Positions 48,620 through 60,660 are shown, counted from the stretch's first letter. The stretch: DNA of 64,000 bases from Carya illinoinensis (GCF_018687715.1 NC_056765.1:14667001-14731000); one strand, 5' to 3'. Notes: generated by a model not told the origin, from the sequence alone. Numbers and translations are program-made.

Positions 48620-48929
48620 GAATGGAACCTGAAGCTTTCAGCCGTATGGACTCTGGTTCAACCTCCGTGGGAAGAAAATGGCGTGGGGGTGGTGTGGCTA
48701 AATCGCTAGAGATTTCCTTCGGCAGAAATAGGTAAGCATAGGGCATCGGTGGTCTTTTGGAGAAGGACAGAACGTATAGAGGCTGTGGAGAACGAAGGAG
48801 CAGGCCGTAGGGAATCGGGGGGTGGGTTTTGGTGGTTACAGGGGGGCGCGGGATGAGGATGAAAAATAAGACTTCGCGCCCAAAGATAGAGGTAAAGTGA
48901 CGTAGTTTAGGCGATGGGAAAAGTATATT

Positions 48930-49109
48930 GTAATATAGCAGCGATTTTATAATCGTTGCAATAGTTATTATAAGCCCCGGCTAGTAAATGGTTTTATTAG
49001 ATCATGAATTTCGTGGGGATTTTTAACTCGCCGGCAAAACATACTTTTGCCAATGAAATATTTTGCGGCGATTATTAAATCGCTGGAATATCCCCGATTT
49101 CTTGTAGTG
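48930..49109. repeat. CACTA-3 subterminal repeats and terminus (right)
   Basis: It contains AGCAGCGATTTTATAATCG, GCGGCGATTATTAAATCGC and GCCGGCAAA motifs and ends ATTTCTTGTAGTG. Confidence 0.85.
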
Positions 49110-51045
49110 AAATAAACTGCACATGCAATCGCTTCAGCCCAAAACTCTTTTGGTATCGACTTGCTTTTCAACATGGTTCTTGCCATATTAAGGATTGTTC
49201 AGTTCTTCCTTTCGACAAACTCCATGTTGTTGTGGCAATCTCGGAACGGTCAAGGGACGATGAATTCCATGTGTATCACAAAAGGCCTTGAATTCCATGC
49301 CTCACTCTTTTGCTTCAAAACATAAACCCATGTTTTTCGTGAATGGTCATCAATAAAAAGAAAAAAATAAGAGCTTTTACCCGGAGATGAGGGCTTGATT
49401 GGACCACAAACATCTGCATGAATAAGTTGAAGTGGCTTGGTGGCTCTTGAATTGGATTGCTTGGGAAACTCTTTCTTGAATGCTTGCCTAATAAGTAAGC
49501 TTCACATAAATTATCAGGGTGATCAATTGTTGGAATACCTTTCACCATCTTCTCTGCTCCCAAATCTCTAAGCCCCCCAAAATTTAGATGTCCATATCTC
49601 ATGTGCCAAATCCATGATGGATCTTTAACACAAGTCTTTAAACACATGGCTTCGATGATCTTCATATCCAACAAGAACATGCGATTTCTTGTCAGAGAAG
49701 CCTTGGCAATAAGATTCCCTTATTTGTCTCTAAGCCAAAGAAAGCAATCTTCCATGTTTATTTTGCAACCATTTTCCATAAGTTGCCCAATACTCAAAAT
49801 ATTATTTTTCATCTTAGGAATGTAATAAACATTAGGAAGAATCTTCTGGCTCCCATTCTTTACCTCAAACAAAATTGTGCCTTTGCCTTTAATCTCCACC
49901 TTTGATTCATCACCAAAGCGCACATGGCCCGTCACTTTGGAGTCAAGTTCCACAAATTTGCTTCTATCACCAGTCATCTGGTTGCTAGCTCCATTATCTA
50001 GGTACCATGTACTCTTCTCACCATTGGGTTCTTCCTTAAGTGTAAGGAATAATGCGGGCTCCTCCACATCTTCCTTGTGCAAAATGAGCTTTATCTCCTC
50101 TTATACTTTCTTAGTTTGACACTCCCAAGAATAATGCCCATATTTTCCACAAGAATAACATTCAATTTGATTTTTGTCATTCTTTACCTCATCGTATCTT
50201 TCATGGTTTCCTCTTCCTTTTCCATGTCCTCTTGAAGAATTTTGATTTCTTCCTTCTTGAGAAAAATTTTGCTAAGCTTTTCCTCTTCCATGACTAGGTC
50301 CTCGTCCACAGCCTCGACCTCTTCCACGTCCTTGGCCTCTTTTACCGTCTTCATAAGCTTCTCCTTTATCTTTCAATGAAAGCTTTGCTTGCAAGGATTG
50401 CTCCACTTGTTCTTACTTGCCTCGATTCATTCTTTCTTCATGAGCCTGTAAGAATCCATTTAATTCATCAATGGACATGATCTCCAAATCTTTAGATTCT
50501 TCAATGGCTACCACTACATGGTCAAATTTGAAGTTGAGAGAGCAGAGAATCTTCTCAACAACACAAACATCTTCTAATTTTTCTCCAAGCCTCTTCAGTT
50601 GATTCACCACTGCGAAAACTCTTGTGAAGTAATCTGAAATAGATTCACTCTATTTCATCAAAAGAGTTTGAAGATGCACTTACTTTACCTTTTCAACTCC
50701 CATGATGTAATTTTGAAGAGTATCCCATACTTGCTTGCAGTTTGTTTCATTGGCAACTTTCTCGAACATGTCATCGTCTAAACCTTGATGAAGAAAGGTG
50801 AGCGCACATTGATCTTTCTTCCTTTCTTTCTCCAAGGCTTCCTTTTGGGCTTGATTCAAAGACTCCTCATTTTGAGGTTGATCAAAACCTTTCTGAACAA
50901 TCTCCCATAATCCTTGGGAACCAAGGATAGCCTTCATTCGAATTGCCCAATTCTCATAATTGGGATTGGCGAATTGGGGGTATTGAAGAGAAAGAGTGGC
51001 TCCTTTAGAAGACATTCTCTTGAACCAATGCTCTGATGCCAATCA
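49110..51045 (-). pseudogene. Copia gag-protease-integrase, right of CACTA-3
   Basis: The minus strand starts at about 51012 with MASEHWFKRMSSKGATLSLQ, then gag motifs (YENWAIRMKAIL, then [19 protein letters not shown]), a zinc knuckle near 50150, the protease YLDNGASNQMTGD, PNVYYIPKMKNNILSIGQL, GAG-pre-integrase WHMRYGHLNFGGL and the integrase end [17 protein letters not shown]. Several stops and frame changes occur, for example after WLRDK near 49720. The integrase is cut at 49110 by CACTA-3 and continues at 36674-36543. A primer site TGGCATCAGAGC (minus) lies at 51031-51042. Confidence 0.9.
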
Positions 51046-51360
51046 TGGAAACAAGATGGAGACAAACAACAAAGAAAAAATAGAAGAGGAATACGCCACT
51101 TTGTTTACATTCAATGAAACATAGTTTGAGTACATGACTATATAAATTCAAAAGAAAATTCTGGAGTCTAAGTTAATGACATTTAATGCTATTCAAGTCC
51201 TCTGGACGTAATGCACAATTTCTTAATTGATCATAATTTTCTCAATAAAAATCCAATTGATAAACTATAGCCCTTTCAAATTCTGATAAAAAAAATCCCT
51301 TCAGTTTCAGCAATAAAACCAAGTTTAATTTTTAACATCGTGAACCCAATCGGTCTCTTT
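51046..51360 (-). repeat. Copia 5' LTR start (right limit unknown)
   Basis: Just beyond the primer site the plus strand begins TGGAAACAAGATGGAGAC, the expected outer end of an LTR. The 3' LTR copy that would define its length is missing, so the right limit given is a guess. Confidence 0.4.
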
Positions 51361-52070
51361 TAGCTTTCAACTCCTGTACTTGAAATTGTTGCATTGGAGA
51401 AGCCAGCGAGCTGCCTTCCACATCGCTGTAACCACACCAGCATCCCTTAGGAGGAGGACCAGATACCCCTATTTTTACATCACTAAAACAAAGAGCTATG
51501 CCCGCCATTTAAAAAAAAAAAGATAAACGTTCCCCAACCCGAGAGCAACTGGAGTATCACTCCATGTCTGTCCAACGCTACTAAGCTGCACCAGCACATT
51601 TCTTGGTTGCTTCACCAAAAGGGCCTTTGCGCCGCTAGATGCTGCCCCTGGTTGATCGCTGTTACATCGTAAGTCTCCTTTTTATATCCCATGATTTTAA
51701 CCACCCCACTTGGCCGATAGCCGCTGGTGACACCCACAACCACGTTTGAGAATCACCAACGTGCACCGTGAACAACTAGTACACACACAGGGCACTGTAC
51801 GTGAGACCCTCTCTAGCTCTCGGTTCCACCCTCTCCCTCCACGTATTATCCCTCGGGGAGCATCTCTGCCTCTCAACCTCAAATTTTATTTTTGGTTTTG
51901 TAGTTAATTGGTTAGTGGTCTCAAGTGCAAATTAAAAGAGATCAAGTCAGGCATGTATTTTAAGTTTGACTTGGTGTTATATTATTTTTAATATATATAT
52001 ATATATTAAGTGGGTCAATTTTTTTGTGGGGTTAAAATTTTAAGTTGGATTGATCTTAATAGCGGCAGAA
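51361..52070. other. Unassigned spacer
   Basis: No gene was found. A TA run lies at about 51994-52006. Confidence 0.4.
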
Positions 52071-52160
52071 CACTACTATAATAATTTGTAGTGGGCTAGG
52101 CTGAGAAGAGGGCCCATGTAGAAAGCTCATATTAATGTTCTAGCAACATAAGAAACTGCC

Positions 52161-52370
52161 ATGGAGCATGATCCAACTTCTACAGGTGCCACTGTTGATA
52201 GACAGATTGTAGGGGCTACTATTACGAAGATACGATCGCTCCTCGATGAGCATCGCACACATTTGATCTAGGAAATGGAAAATATCATTGGCCCATTTGG
52301 TTCTCGACTGCAGGAGATTGAGGGACGTATTGTTGTCATCCAAGAGGACCTAGATAATCTTACACAGTAG
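52161..52370 (+). pseudogene. Small coiled-coil-like ORF with one stop, in CACTA-4
   Basis: An ATG at 52161 opens MEHDPTSTGATVDRQIVGAT and continues with IRSLLDEHRTHLI. A TAG follows, and then EMENIIGPFGSRLQEIEGRI continues to a TAG at 52368-52370. The spacing of Ile/Leu residues suggests a short coiled coil like the tails of CACTA ORF1 proteins. It is 70 codons if the stop is ignored. The function is unknown. Confidence 0.35.
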
Positions 52371-53368
52371 CTTTATTTTTTATTAGACTTTTTTGTTTTG
52401 TAATTAACATGTTATCGATTTAATTAATATTTCTTTTTTATTTGTTATATATAGTTAGCTTGTTCTTTATCAAAAATCATTTTCCTTATTTTACTTACTA
52501 GTTTATGATAATATAAAAATGACACTATGTAGAAGGTAATGTCTTTTTAATTGTAAACTTTTATTTATCGTAATAAAATTTATTAATTAATTTTTAAATT
52601 AATTATATAAAATTCCTAGGAATATGATATATTTTTAGGTAGATTTTTTCGCTTTTGAAAATAATAAGTAATAAACTCAAATAATATTTATTGTTAATAT
52701 ATTTGAATTCACCATTCGAATGCTTATTATAAACATTCAAATGGTTTATAGCTCCGTTCGAACATAATAATACCATTCGAACTATCTAACAACCATCCAG
52801 ATTTATTTATAACTTCTCACCAAAACATTCATTCAAACGATCATGACAACATAGGGCTGAGCACTGACACAACCGGAGTCCGACCTCTGACTCCGGCTCC
52901 AAAGGGTATATGCTCCGCTTCGGCTCCGGCTCCGACTTGTCGGAGCGGAGTCGGTGAGAAATCTTCAAAAACCAAACCCAAACGACGGAGTCGGCACCTG
53001 AAAACTTCAAAAAAATCAAAAAACAAATCAAAACCAAAACCAAATCCAAAATAGAAAAGATAAATCAAAGAGTGAGAGAGAGTGATTCGGCGTAGGGGGA
53101 GGGGAGGGAAGAGGGGGGGGGGGCGGGAAACCTAATAATAAGGTTTTGAGATGAGAGGTGAGAGAGAGCGATTCGGGATTCCGGCGCAGGGGGAGCCGGG
53201 GAGGGGAGGGAATCAGGGGGGAGAAACGAAAACCTAATGGCTAATACAATGAGAATCTGAGATGAGAGGTGAGAGAGGCAGAGAGGGATTCAGCGTAGGG
53301 GACTCGAAGGGGAGGGAATCGGGGGGAAGAAGAGAAGGGGGGGCGGGGCAAAAAGACCTAATAGAAAG

Positions 53369-53423
53369 CACTGAAACAGCGCCGTTTGGGGCTATTTTCA
53401 CCCCAAACGGCGCCGTTTCAGTG
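53369..53423. repeat. 23-bp hairpin with AAACGGCGCCGTTT core
   Basis: The left arm 53369-53391 pairs with 53401-53423 at 22 of 23 positions around a 9-base loop. A related GGCGCCGTTTAG phrase recurs at about 53460. Confidence 0.85.
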
Positions 53424-53479
53424 ACAGAAATTTGAAAAAAATAAAGGGTTGCGTGAAATGGCGCCGTTTAGCACTTTCT

Positions 53480-54003
53480 ACTTCTAAATTCTACTTCTAA
53501 ACAATAAAAATAAATTAATAAATAATAAGTGAGTAAAAATATATTTTAAGTTAGTAAAAATAAAATTAAGTAACAATTTAATGTGTATTATTTAATTAAC
53601 TCACTAAAAAAATCACTAGTTAATTATTACTTTATTAATTATTACTAACTTAGAGAGTTATATATTAGAAATTTGACAAATTTTTTTTATTGTTGTTATA
53701 TCCAAGGGAATATATTTAATAATTATGTAATTATATTGTGATATTAATTTAATATATATTAACTAATAGTATACTATTATATATATTATAGATTAGTAAT
53801 ATACTAATACTAATACTATTAGTCTATTAATATATAGTAAATTAGTAATATTTATTAACTTATTTACTATAGTCTATAACAAATAACTAGATGTAATAAC
53901 TAGTAACTAATATATTTATTAACTTATTTACTATAGTCTATAACTAATAATAACTAGATGTAATAACTAGTAACTAATAATATGTAATAACACTAGTTAC
54001 ACT
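53480..54003. repeat. AT-rich repeats of the hAT interior (left of LINE)
   Basis: Repeated blocks of TAATAACTAGATGTAATAAC and TTTATTAACTTATTTACTA match those at 59784-60400. Confidence 0.75.
53989..54003. other. LINE target site duplication (left copy)
   Basis: AACACTAGTTACACT precedes the LINE start. The same 15 bases follow its poly-A at 59782-59796, although the first two A residues there could belong to the tail. The word also occurs in the surrounding tandem repeats. Confidence 0.75.
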
Positions 54004-54121
54004 GCTTCTAACTTAGTGAGAGAAACTCCAGCTTCTCTCTAACCTGAGTTGAGAAGTGTTGTCTTACTTTAGGTAAGGTTGTCCTCTAATCTGCGCTCTG
54101 TTCAGATTGAGAGGGAAGGAG

Positions 54122-55621
54122 ATGAATTCAGATCTACTTGAACAATGGGGCAAGCTTCGACTTACTGAGGCAGAACAGGTGGGGATCCAAGTTGACTTCA
54201 TAGCAGAGGAAATGATCTCAAAACGAGGCAGAATGTGCCTCTTGGGACTGATAGTGGTGGACAAGCAAATAAACAGAGAGGCCTTCCAGGGTACAATGGT
54301 GAGATTATGGAAGCCACGAGGGGTGGTCCTCTTCAAAACTGTCGGGGACAACTTGTTCTTAATAGAATTCAGTAATGCGCATGACATGAATAAGGTCAAA
54401 CAAGGGAAGCCATGGACATTTGACCGTAACTTAGTATGCCTCAAGGAGTATGATGGGATGATGGCACCTAAAGACATAGCATTTGATTCAGAAACAATGT
54501 GGATCCAGCTCCACAATATTCCTCTGGGTGGAATGACTAGGCAGGTTGGTGTGAGAATAGGAAGCAGTATGGGAGAGGTAGTAAATGTGGATGTGGATGA
54601 GGAAGGGATAGGTTGGGGCCCTTATTTGCGTGTTCAGGTTAATATTAATATCACACAACCTCTTATGCGAGGTATTATCAGCTCCTTCAATGGGAGCAAG
54701 GTCTGGGTAGCTTTCCAATATGAAAGGCTCCCAAGCTTCTGCTTTGGCTGTGGTACAATTAAGCATGGCATGGCTGGGTGCCCTGAACCTGCAGCAACCA
54801 GGTCATTGCATGGCAAACATGAAGCTCAATATGGTGCATGGCTTCGTGCAACCAACCAGAAAGAAGGCACCAAACTGAGTCCGATTGAGAAGGAGGTACA
54901 TGGCCATAACCAGGACAGCTACCCAGCAAGAAAGGTTGATGATGATGACGTGGAAACATCGACCAACCACACAGGAAAGCAACCTGACACGCCTGTAGCT
55001 GTTGCAGAATCACAGGGAGGAACCTCTTTTCCAAGGCCAGACCATGCTCCTGTCAAGTCTGGCTACAGGAAGGACAGACGTGTGGAAAGACCAGGTATGG
55101 CTCCAATTACTTTATCAGAGGCTCTTTCTAGGGAATGGAATACTACTAGACTTAGTGAAGGGGAACCCTTAGATGCCAACTCACCACGGACCCTCGGTCC
55201 AAAGGACCTACCTTTTGACCAAGGGGAACAAACATCTCATAACCTGAGGAGTAATAGGGTCGAGGTGCTTGAGCAAGCAAAAGGGGCTGGTAATGGCACT
55301 GGTGAACAGTATAGAGAGGAAGTAAGGAACCAAGAACATATTCTCGAGGAGATTGACTTCAATATACCTCCAAAAGAGCAATCTAGGAAATGGAAGAGAA
55401 GGGCCCGAGACATAAGCTTAATGGACCATGATACCTCACTGGACATAGGAGAGAATACAAATAATCTGGACACAACTGGCACCCAGACTAGAGGCAGAAA
55501 CAAAAGGAAGGGGTTTATTAAGGAATCAGCTAGGAAAAGAGGGAAAGTGACACTGCAACATGGGGGGAGAGATACCAAAGGCATGGCAGAGGCTGACTTT
55601 CAGCCCTGCCAATTCAGATGA
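54122..55621 (+). CDS. LINE ORF1: DUF4283 and zinc-knuckle RNA-binding protein
   Basis: An uninterrupted frame of about 500 codons. The Met at 54122 (MNSDLLEQWGKLRLTEAEQV) fits family starts better than the in-frame Met at 54107. A DUF4283 region spans about residues 30-125 (GRMCLLGLIVVDKQI, LWKPRGVVLFKTVGDNLFLI). A CCHC zinc knuckle CFGCGTIKHGMAGCP lies near residue 200. A long hydrophilic tail ends in basic clusters (GRNKRKGF, ARKRGK). The family role is binding LINE RNA to form the particle. The stop TGA overlaps the ORF2 ATG as ATGA (55618-55621), which suggests ORF2 is translated by termination-reinitiation. Confidence 0.88.
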   Translation: MNSDLLEQWGKLRLTEAEQVGIQVDFIAEEMISKRGRMCLLGLIVVDKQINREAFQGTMVRLWKPRGVVLFKTVGDNLFLIEFSNAHDMNKVKQGKPWTFDRNLVCLKEYDGMMAPKDIAFDSETMWIQLHNIPLGGMTRQVGVRIGSSMGEVVNVDVDEEGIGWGPYLRVQVNINITQPLMRGIISSFNGSKVWVAFQYERLPSFCFGCGTIKHGMAGCPEPAATRSLHGKHEAQYGAWLRATNQKEGTKLSPIEKEVHGHNQDSYPARKVDDDDVETSTNHTGKQPDTPVAVAESQGGTSFPRPDHAPVKSGYRKDRRVERPGMAPITLSEALSREWNTTRLSEGEPLDANSPRTLGPKDLPFDQGEQTSHNLRSNRVEVLEQAKGAGNGTGEQYREEVRNQEHILEEIDFNIPPKEQSRKWKRRARDISLMDHDTSLDIGENTNNLDTTGTQTRGRNKRKGFIKESARKRGKVTLQHGGRDTKGMAEADFQPCQFR

Positions 55622-58600
55622 GTATCATAAGCTGGAACTGCCGAGGGCTTGGGAACCCTCGGACAGTTAGGATCCTTAACAGGTTGGTTAAGGATAAGTG
55701 CCCCAATTTGGTTTTTCTTATGGAAACCAAATGTTCCAAGGCCAGAATTGAGACTATTAAAAGGTGTATCAAATTTGATAGTTGTTTAGTTGTGGATAGT
55801 AAAGGGAGTAGTGGAGGACTGGCCATGCTATGGAAGGATGATGTTGAGGTTCAACTTTTCAACTTTTCTAGATGGCATATCAGTGTGTATGTTAAAACTG
55901 GTGCTAGTGAGACCCCATGGATGCTAACTGGCTTTTATGGCCACCCAATGACATCTAAAAGGGCACAGAGCTGGGCCCTTCTAAAAGCTCTGAAACCAAC
56001 AGCCCCCACAGCATGGATGTGTATAGGTGATTTCAATGAAATCACCAGTCAAAGTGAGAAAATGGGTGCTTTAATTAGACCCTACAAACAGCTGGAAGCC
56101 TTTCGTGAGGCCATTGAATTTTGTGATCTAACTGGACTCAATACAAGGGGTCTGAAATTTACATGGTCAAACAGGAGAAGTGGAAGGGGATTCACAAAGG
56201 AAAGACTCGATAGGGGGCTTGCTAATGAAGAATGGAACAGGAGGTTTCATAATGCAACATGTATGGTGCTCCCTGCAATAAAATCAGATCACTCCCCTCT
56301 AGTAGTATCATTGGTCAGTAGGTCTTTGGAAAGTGGCAGGAATTTCTCAAGATTCAGGTTTGAAGCTGCCTGGTCCTTAAAGACAGAATGCACTGCTATT
56401 ATTCAAGCTGCCTGGTCAAAGGCAACAGGAAGTAGTGGTGCTAGTTCAGTAATCAGTGGCAAACTGGCCAACTGCTCCAAGGCACTGCAACATTGGAGTT
56501 CAACCCGAAGGAAAGAAGAGCAAGGCTCTCTCAGGCAGAAGATGAAGAGGATTGCTGACCTACAAGATGATGACATGGGCAACCATGGCCCAACAATCAA
56601 ACAGCTGCAGGAAGAGGTGGAACAGGCCCTGAATGAAGAAGAACAAAAATGGAAACAAAGGGCTAAGCAACATTGGTTAAAACATGGTGACAGAAATACT
56701 CAATTCTATCACCATCAAGCCAATCAAAGAAGGAAAACAAACTCCATTACACAGATTCTAGACCAACTTGGGCAGACAGTTGAAGGCAAGAAGGAGATAG
56801 TATCGGTTTTTCATGAGTATTTTACTAACATTTTTTCCTCCACAGGTCCATCTGAATTCCAGGAATGCCTCCAAGGGATGAACCCCACAGTGACCAACAG
56901 TATGAACTCCCAGTTGCTGGCCAAGTTCACAGAACAAGAAGTTAAAGAGGCTGTGTTCCAGATGAACCCACTTGGATCCCCAGGTCCTGATGGGTTTCCA
57001 GCCCATTTTTACCAAACTCAGTGGGGGAACATAGGCAAAGAAACCTGCCAATTTGCTCTTGCCATCCTAAACCAAGGTGGTACCTTATCTAGTGTGTGAA
57101 TGATACATTCATTTCACTGATACCAAAGGTCAAGAACCCAAAGAGAGTCACGGATTTCAGACCAATCAGCCTGTGTAATGTCAGCTACAAAATAGTTGCC
57201 AAGGTGTTAGCAAACAGAATTAAGGTTGTTCTTCCTGAGATAATATCAATGAACCAGAGTGCATTTGTTCCCGGTAGACTCATCACTGATAATGTACTGG
57301 TAGCATACGAGACACTCCACTCTATGCAAACAAGAATGAGAGGTAGAGCTGGTTATATGGCACTCAAGCTAGACATGAGTAAAGCCTATGACCGTGTAGA
57401 ATGGGACTTCCTTAAAGCTGTTATGGTAAGGATGGGATTTGATCAAAGATTGGTTGGTTTAGTCATGGCCTGCATCACCTCAGTTTCCTACTCGATTCTG
57501 GTTAATCGAGAGGCCACCCCTTCTTTTAATCCATCAAGAGGAATTAGACAAGGAGACCCCCTCTCTCCTTATCTTTTTATCATGGTAGCAGAAGCCTTTT
57601 CATGCCTTTTGAATCAAGCTAAATTGAAGGGCAGCATCTCGAGTATACCAATTGGAACTGGGCCCATTCGTGTTAACCATCTGTTCTTTGCAGATGACAG
57701 TTTGCTTTTCTGTAAGGCCAACTCACTGGAGTGGAGCAGGATGCTGTACATACTAGAAGTCTATGAAAAGGCCTCAGGGCAGGTGATAAACAAGGATAAG
57801 ACCAGCATCTACTTTAGTAGCAACACTCCAATTGAGATCCAGAACAACATCTTGAACATATCAGGAGTTAAAGCATCTGGCTCTTTTGAGAAATACCTCG
57901 GCCTACCTGCTGTTTTGGGCAGATCCAAAGGGGCAGCCTTCCACTCTCTTATCGATAGGACATGGCAAAGGATTACAAACTAGAAGACTAAGTTTCTGTC
58001 AGCTGCAGGGAAGGAAATTCTTTTGAAGGCTGTCCTACAAGCTATCCCAACTTTCACTATGGGAATTTTCATGCTCCCAGTGTCAATATCCAAGAGAATT
58101 AACCAACTGTTAAGGAAGTTTTGGTGGGGCTTTGAGGAGGACCACACTAAGGTTCAGTGGGTTAAATGGGATCAGCTAAGCCTGAGAAAGGAGAAGGGTG
58201 GTCTGGGATTAAGGGACATTAAGAGCTTTAACCTTGCTATGTTGGCAAAACAAAGCTGGCGCCTACTACAAGTTCCAAGCTCACTGCCAGCTCAGATTCT
58301 CAAACAGAAGTATTTTCCCAATGGGGCACTCTTGGACTCAATGCTGGGCAGCAGGCCATCCTATACATGGAGGAGCATCCAAAGTGGCCTACAACTCTTA
58401 AAGGAGGGACTGGTGTGGAGAATTGGTAATGGGACACGGGTAAACATATGGAAAGACAAATGGATCCCACAACCTCATACATACAAGATACAATCCATCA
58501 AACCTGAGGAAACACCCTTTTCATTAGTAGCTGACCTTATTGACCCGGATTTGAAGCAATGGAAAGAACCAGTCATCAACAGCTTGTTTTCTACAAGTGA

Positions 58601-59747
58601 GGTGGATGCCATCAAGTCTATTCCAATTAGCATAGGAGGTAGAGATGATCAATTAGTGTGGAATGGTACTAAAAACAGCAAATTCTCAGTCAGCAGTGCC
58701 TATCACCTTCAGAGAGAGATGGAATCCAGACTAATGGGGGGGTCCTCATGCATTGACCCTCTCTCTAGTGTTTGGAAAATCTTGTGGAAGCTGCCAACTA
58801 CCCCAGCAGTCAGAATGTTCATGTGGAAAGCATGTAGTGAGGCATTACCTACCATGGCAAACTTGAAGAGAAGACACATTGTCATAGAAAGCTACTGTCC
58901 AGTATGCAAGCTGGAATGTGAGACGACTGAGCATGCTCTTTGGAGCTGTGAGGCTGCGAGGGATGTGTGGAGTCAGTGCAGGAAAAAGATCCAAAAGCTG
59001 AACCTAAACTGTGCTTCATTTAAGGAAACCTGGGGCATTCTTAGTCAGCAACTACCAGGGGAGGAGCTCATGGAAGTGGCAGTAATATGTCGTTCTCTAT
59101 GGACCAGAAGAAATGGTTTTATTTATGGTAAGGGTTTTATGCACCCAAACCAGGTCCTAAGCAAAGCCCTGAATGAAATAGAGGCTTACAAGTCTAGTCG
59201 AGACCATCAAAGCTCCAGTCCAGCCAGTCATGGTGAGGGGTCAGCTAGTGTATGGATCAAACCTCCTGCAGGCTACTACAAATTGAACTGGGATGTAGCC
59301 ATCAACACTGCTCAGGGACTGGTGGGGGTTGGTGCCATTTTGAGAGACCACATGGGAAGAAGCATCGGTACTATTCAGGCCAGAAGGAAGCTGAATTTGG
59401 ATCCTTTTAGTGGGGAAGCTTATGCCTTAATGATGAGTGTGGTCTTTTGTAAGGATATTGGTGTTTCCAGGCTGGTAGTCGAGGGGGATGCAGTACAAGT
59501 CATCAGGCTTCTTAATGGCAGTGTTCTTGACTGTAGTTACGGTGGATTGGTAGTGGAAAATGCCAAGAGGGAGCTGAACTCCTTTGCTACATGGTCAGCA
59601 ACTCACACGAGGAGGGAAGGCAACAAGGCAGCCCATGGCTTGGCCAGAAATGCTCTTACTCTTTCGAATGATTTGTTAGATCTTGAATTTACGCCAGTTT
59701 GTATTCAGCAGATAGTAAGAAGTGAAATGTCTGTAATGTCTTTTTAA
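55618..59747 (+). pseudogene. LINE ORF2: endonuclease, reverse transcriptase, RNase H; one frameshift and one stop
   Basis: The APE-like endonuclease covers the first ~220 codons: SIISWNCRGLGNPRTVRIL, a METK glutamate, GDFNEI and SDHSPLV. The RT follows with GSPGPDGFPAHFY, FRPISLCNVSYKIVAKVLAN, LDMSKAYDRVEWDF, GIRQGDPLSPYLF and the catalytic FADDSLLF. Then come the zf-RVT with MFMWKACSEALPT and YCPVCKLECET, and the RNase H with LNWDVAINTAQGLVGVGAIL, EAYALM and HTRREGNKAAHGLAR. Lesions are a frame change near 57095 and a TAG at 57981-57983, probably from a Trp codon. It could not make a full protein without correction, but every domain is intact otherwise. The enzyme class nicks target DNA and primes reverse transcription there. 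Confidence 0.93.
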
Positions 59748-59783
59748 GGAAATGAAGTATCTCTTTTCAAAAAAAAAAAAAAA

Positions 59784-60660
59784 CACTAGTTACACTAGCA
59801 CTAATAGATAATAACTTAAAGATATTAATTTAATATATATTAACTAATACTATACTATTATAATTTATATATATATATATTATATATTAGTAATACACTA
59901 ATGCTAATACTATTAAATTAGTAAATTAGTAAATTAGTAATATTTATTAACTTATTTACTATAGTCTAATAACTAGATAGTCTAGATGTAATAACTACTA
60001 ACTAGTAACTAATAATATCTAATAACACTAGTTACACTAGTACTAATAGATAATAACTTAATGATATTAATTTAATATATATATATATATATATATATAA
60101 CTAATAGTATATTAGTATATACTATAATAGTAAATTAGTAATATTTATTAACTTATTTACTATAGTCTATAACTAATAATAACTAGATGTAATAACTAGT
60201 AACTAATAATATGTAATAACACTAGTTACACTAGTACTAATAGATAATAACTTAAAGATATTAATATATTAGTAATTTACTATATACTAATAGTCTAATA
60301 CTATTAGTCTATTAGTATATAGTAAATTAGTAATATTTATTAACTTATTTACTATAAGTTTATAACTAATAACTAGTGCGAATTACTAGTATATTATTGA
60401 ATTTAACTAATGATGTTAATATATAAGATATAGTTATATAAAATCTATATAATCAATTTTAATTTTTATACATTAGTATTAAATGCTATTATAAATTTAT
60501 TACTTATATATTAGTGTTATATGTTATATTATACATTATTATTATAATGTTACATGTTATTAAGCATTTTAGTATTTATACATTAATATTACATGTTATT
60601 ATATTTATATTTATATGATTAATATATAGAAAAACACATTTATTATTTATAAACTATGTA
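59784..60660. repeat. Tandem repeats of the hAT interior (right of LINE)
   Basis: CACTAGTTACACTAG followed by ACTAATAGATAATAACTTA begins at 59784, 60028 and 60220. Each copy is followed by TTTATTAACTTATTTACTATA blocks, giving units of roughly 190-245 bp. Confidence 0.8.

Larger units (their letters stand above)
36675..49109 (-). mobile_element. CACTA-3: 12.4-kb CACTA element carrying two host gene fragments
   Basis: The ends are CACTACAACAGATTGG (36675) and ATTTCTTGTAGTG (49109). AAA flanks both sides (36672-36674 and 49110-49112), the expected 3-bp duplication, and the insertion lies within a copia integrase frame. Subterminal arrays of GGCAGCGAT and ATCGCTGCCATAT fill 36690-37560, with a shorter set at 48930-49109. 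Inside, on the minus strand, are a six-exon ORF1 and only the C-terminal part of TNP2. A three-exon host fragment lies at 37901-40681 (minus) and an amidase fragment at 46593-47163 (plus). With no TNP2 core the element needs help from another copy to move. Confidence 0.93.
54004..59783 (+). mobile_element. Near-complete LINE (plant L1 type with RNase H)
   Basis: It is 5.78 kb, with a 5' leader of about 100 bp, ORF1 (54122-55621), ORF2 (55618-59747, two lesions), a very short 3' end and a poly-A of about 15. A 13-15-bp target duplication CACTAGTTACACT is present. It is inserted in a tandem-repeat region of the hAT element. It is the least damaged element in the window. Confidence 0.92.

Noticed and set aside
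54107..54121. Earlier in-frame Met of LINE ORF1 as the start
   Set aside because: Adds only MRGKE; the next Met, MNSDLLEQWGKL, resembles family starts better, though the first cannot be excluded.
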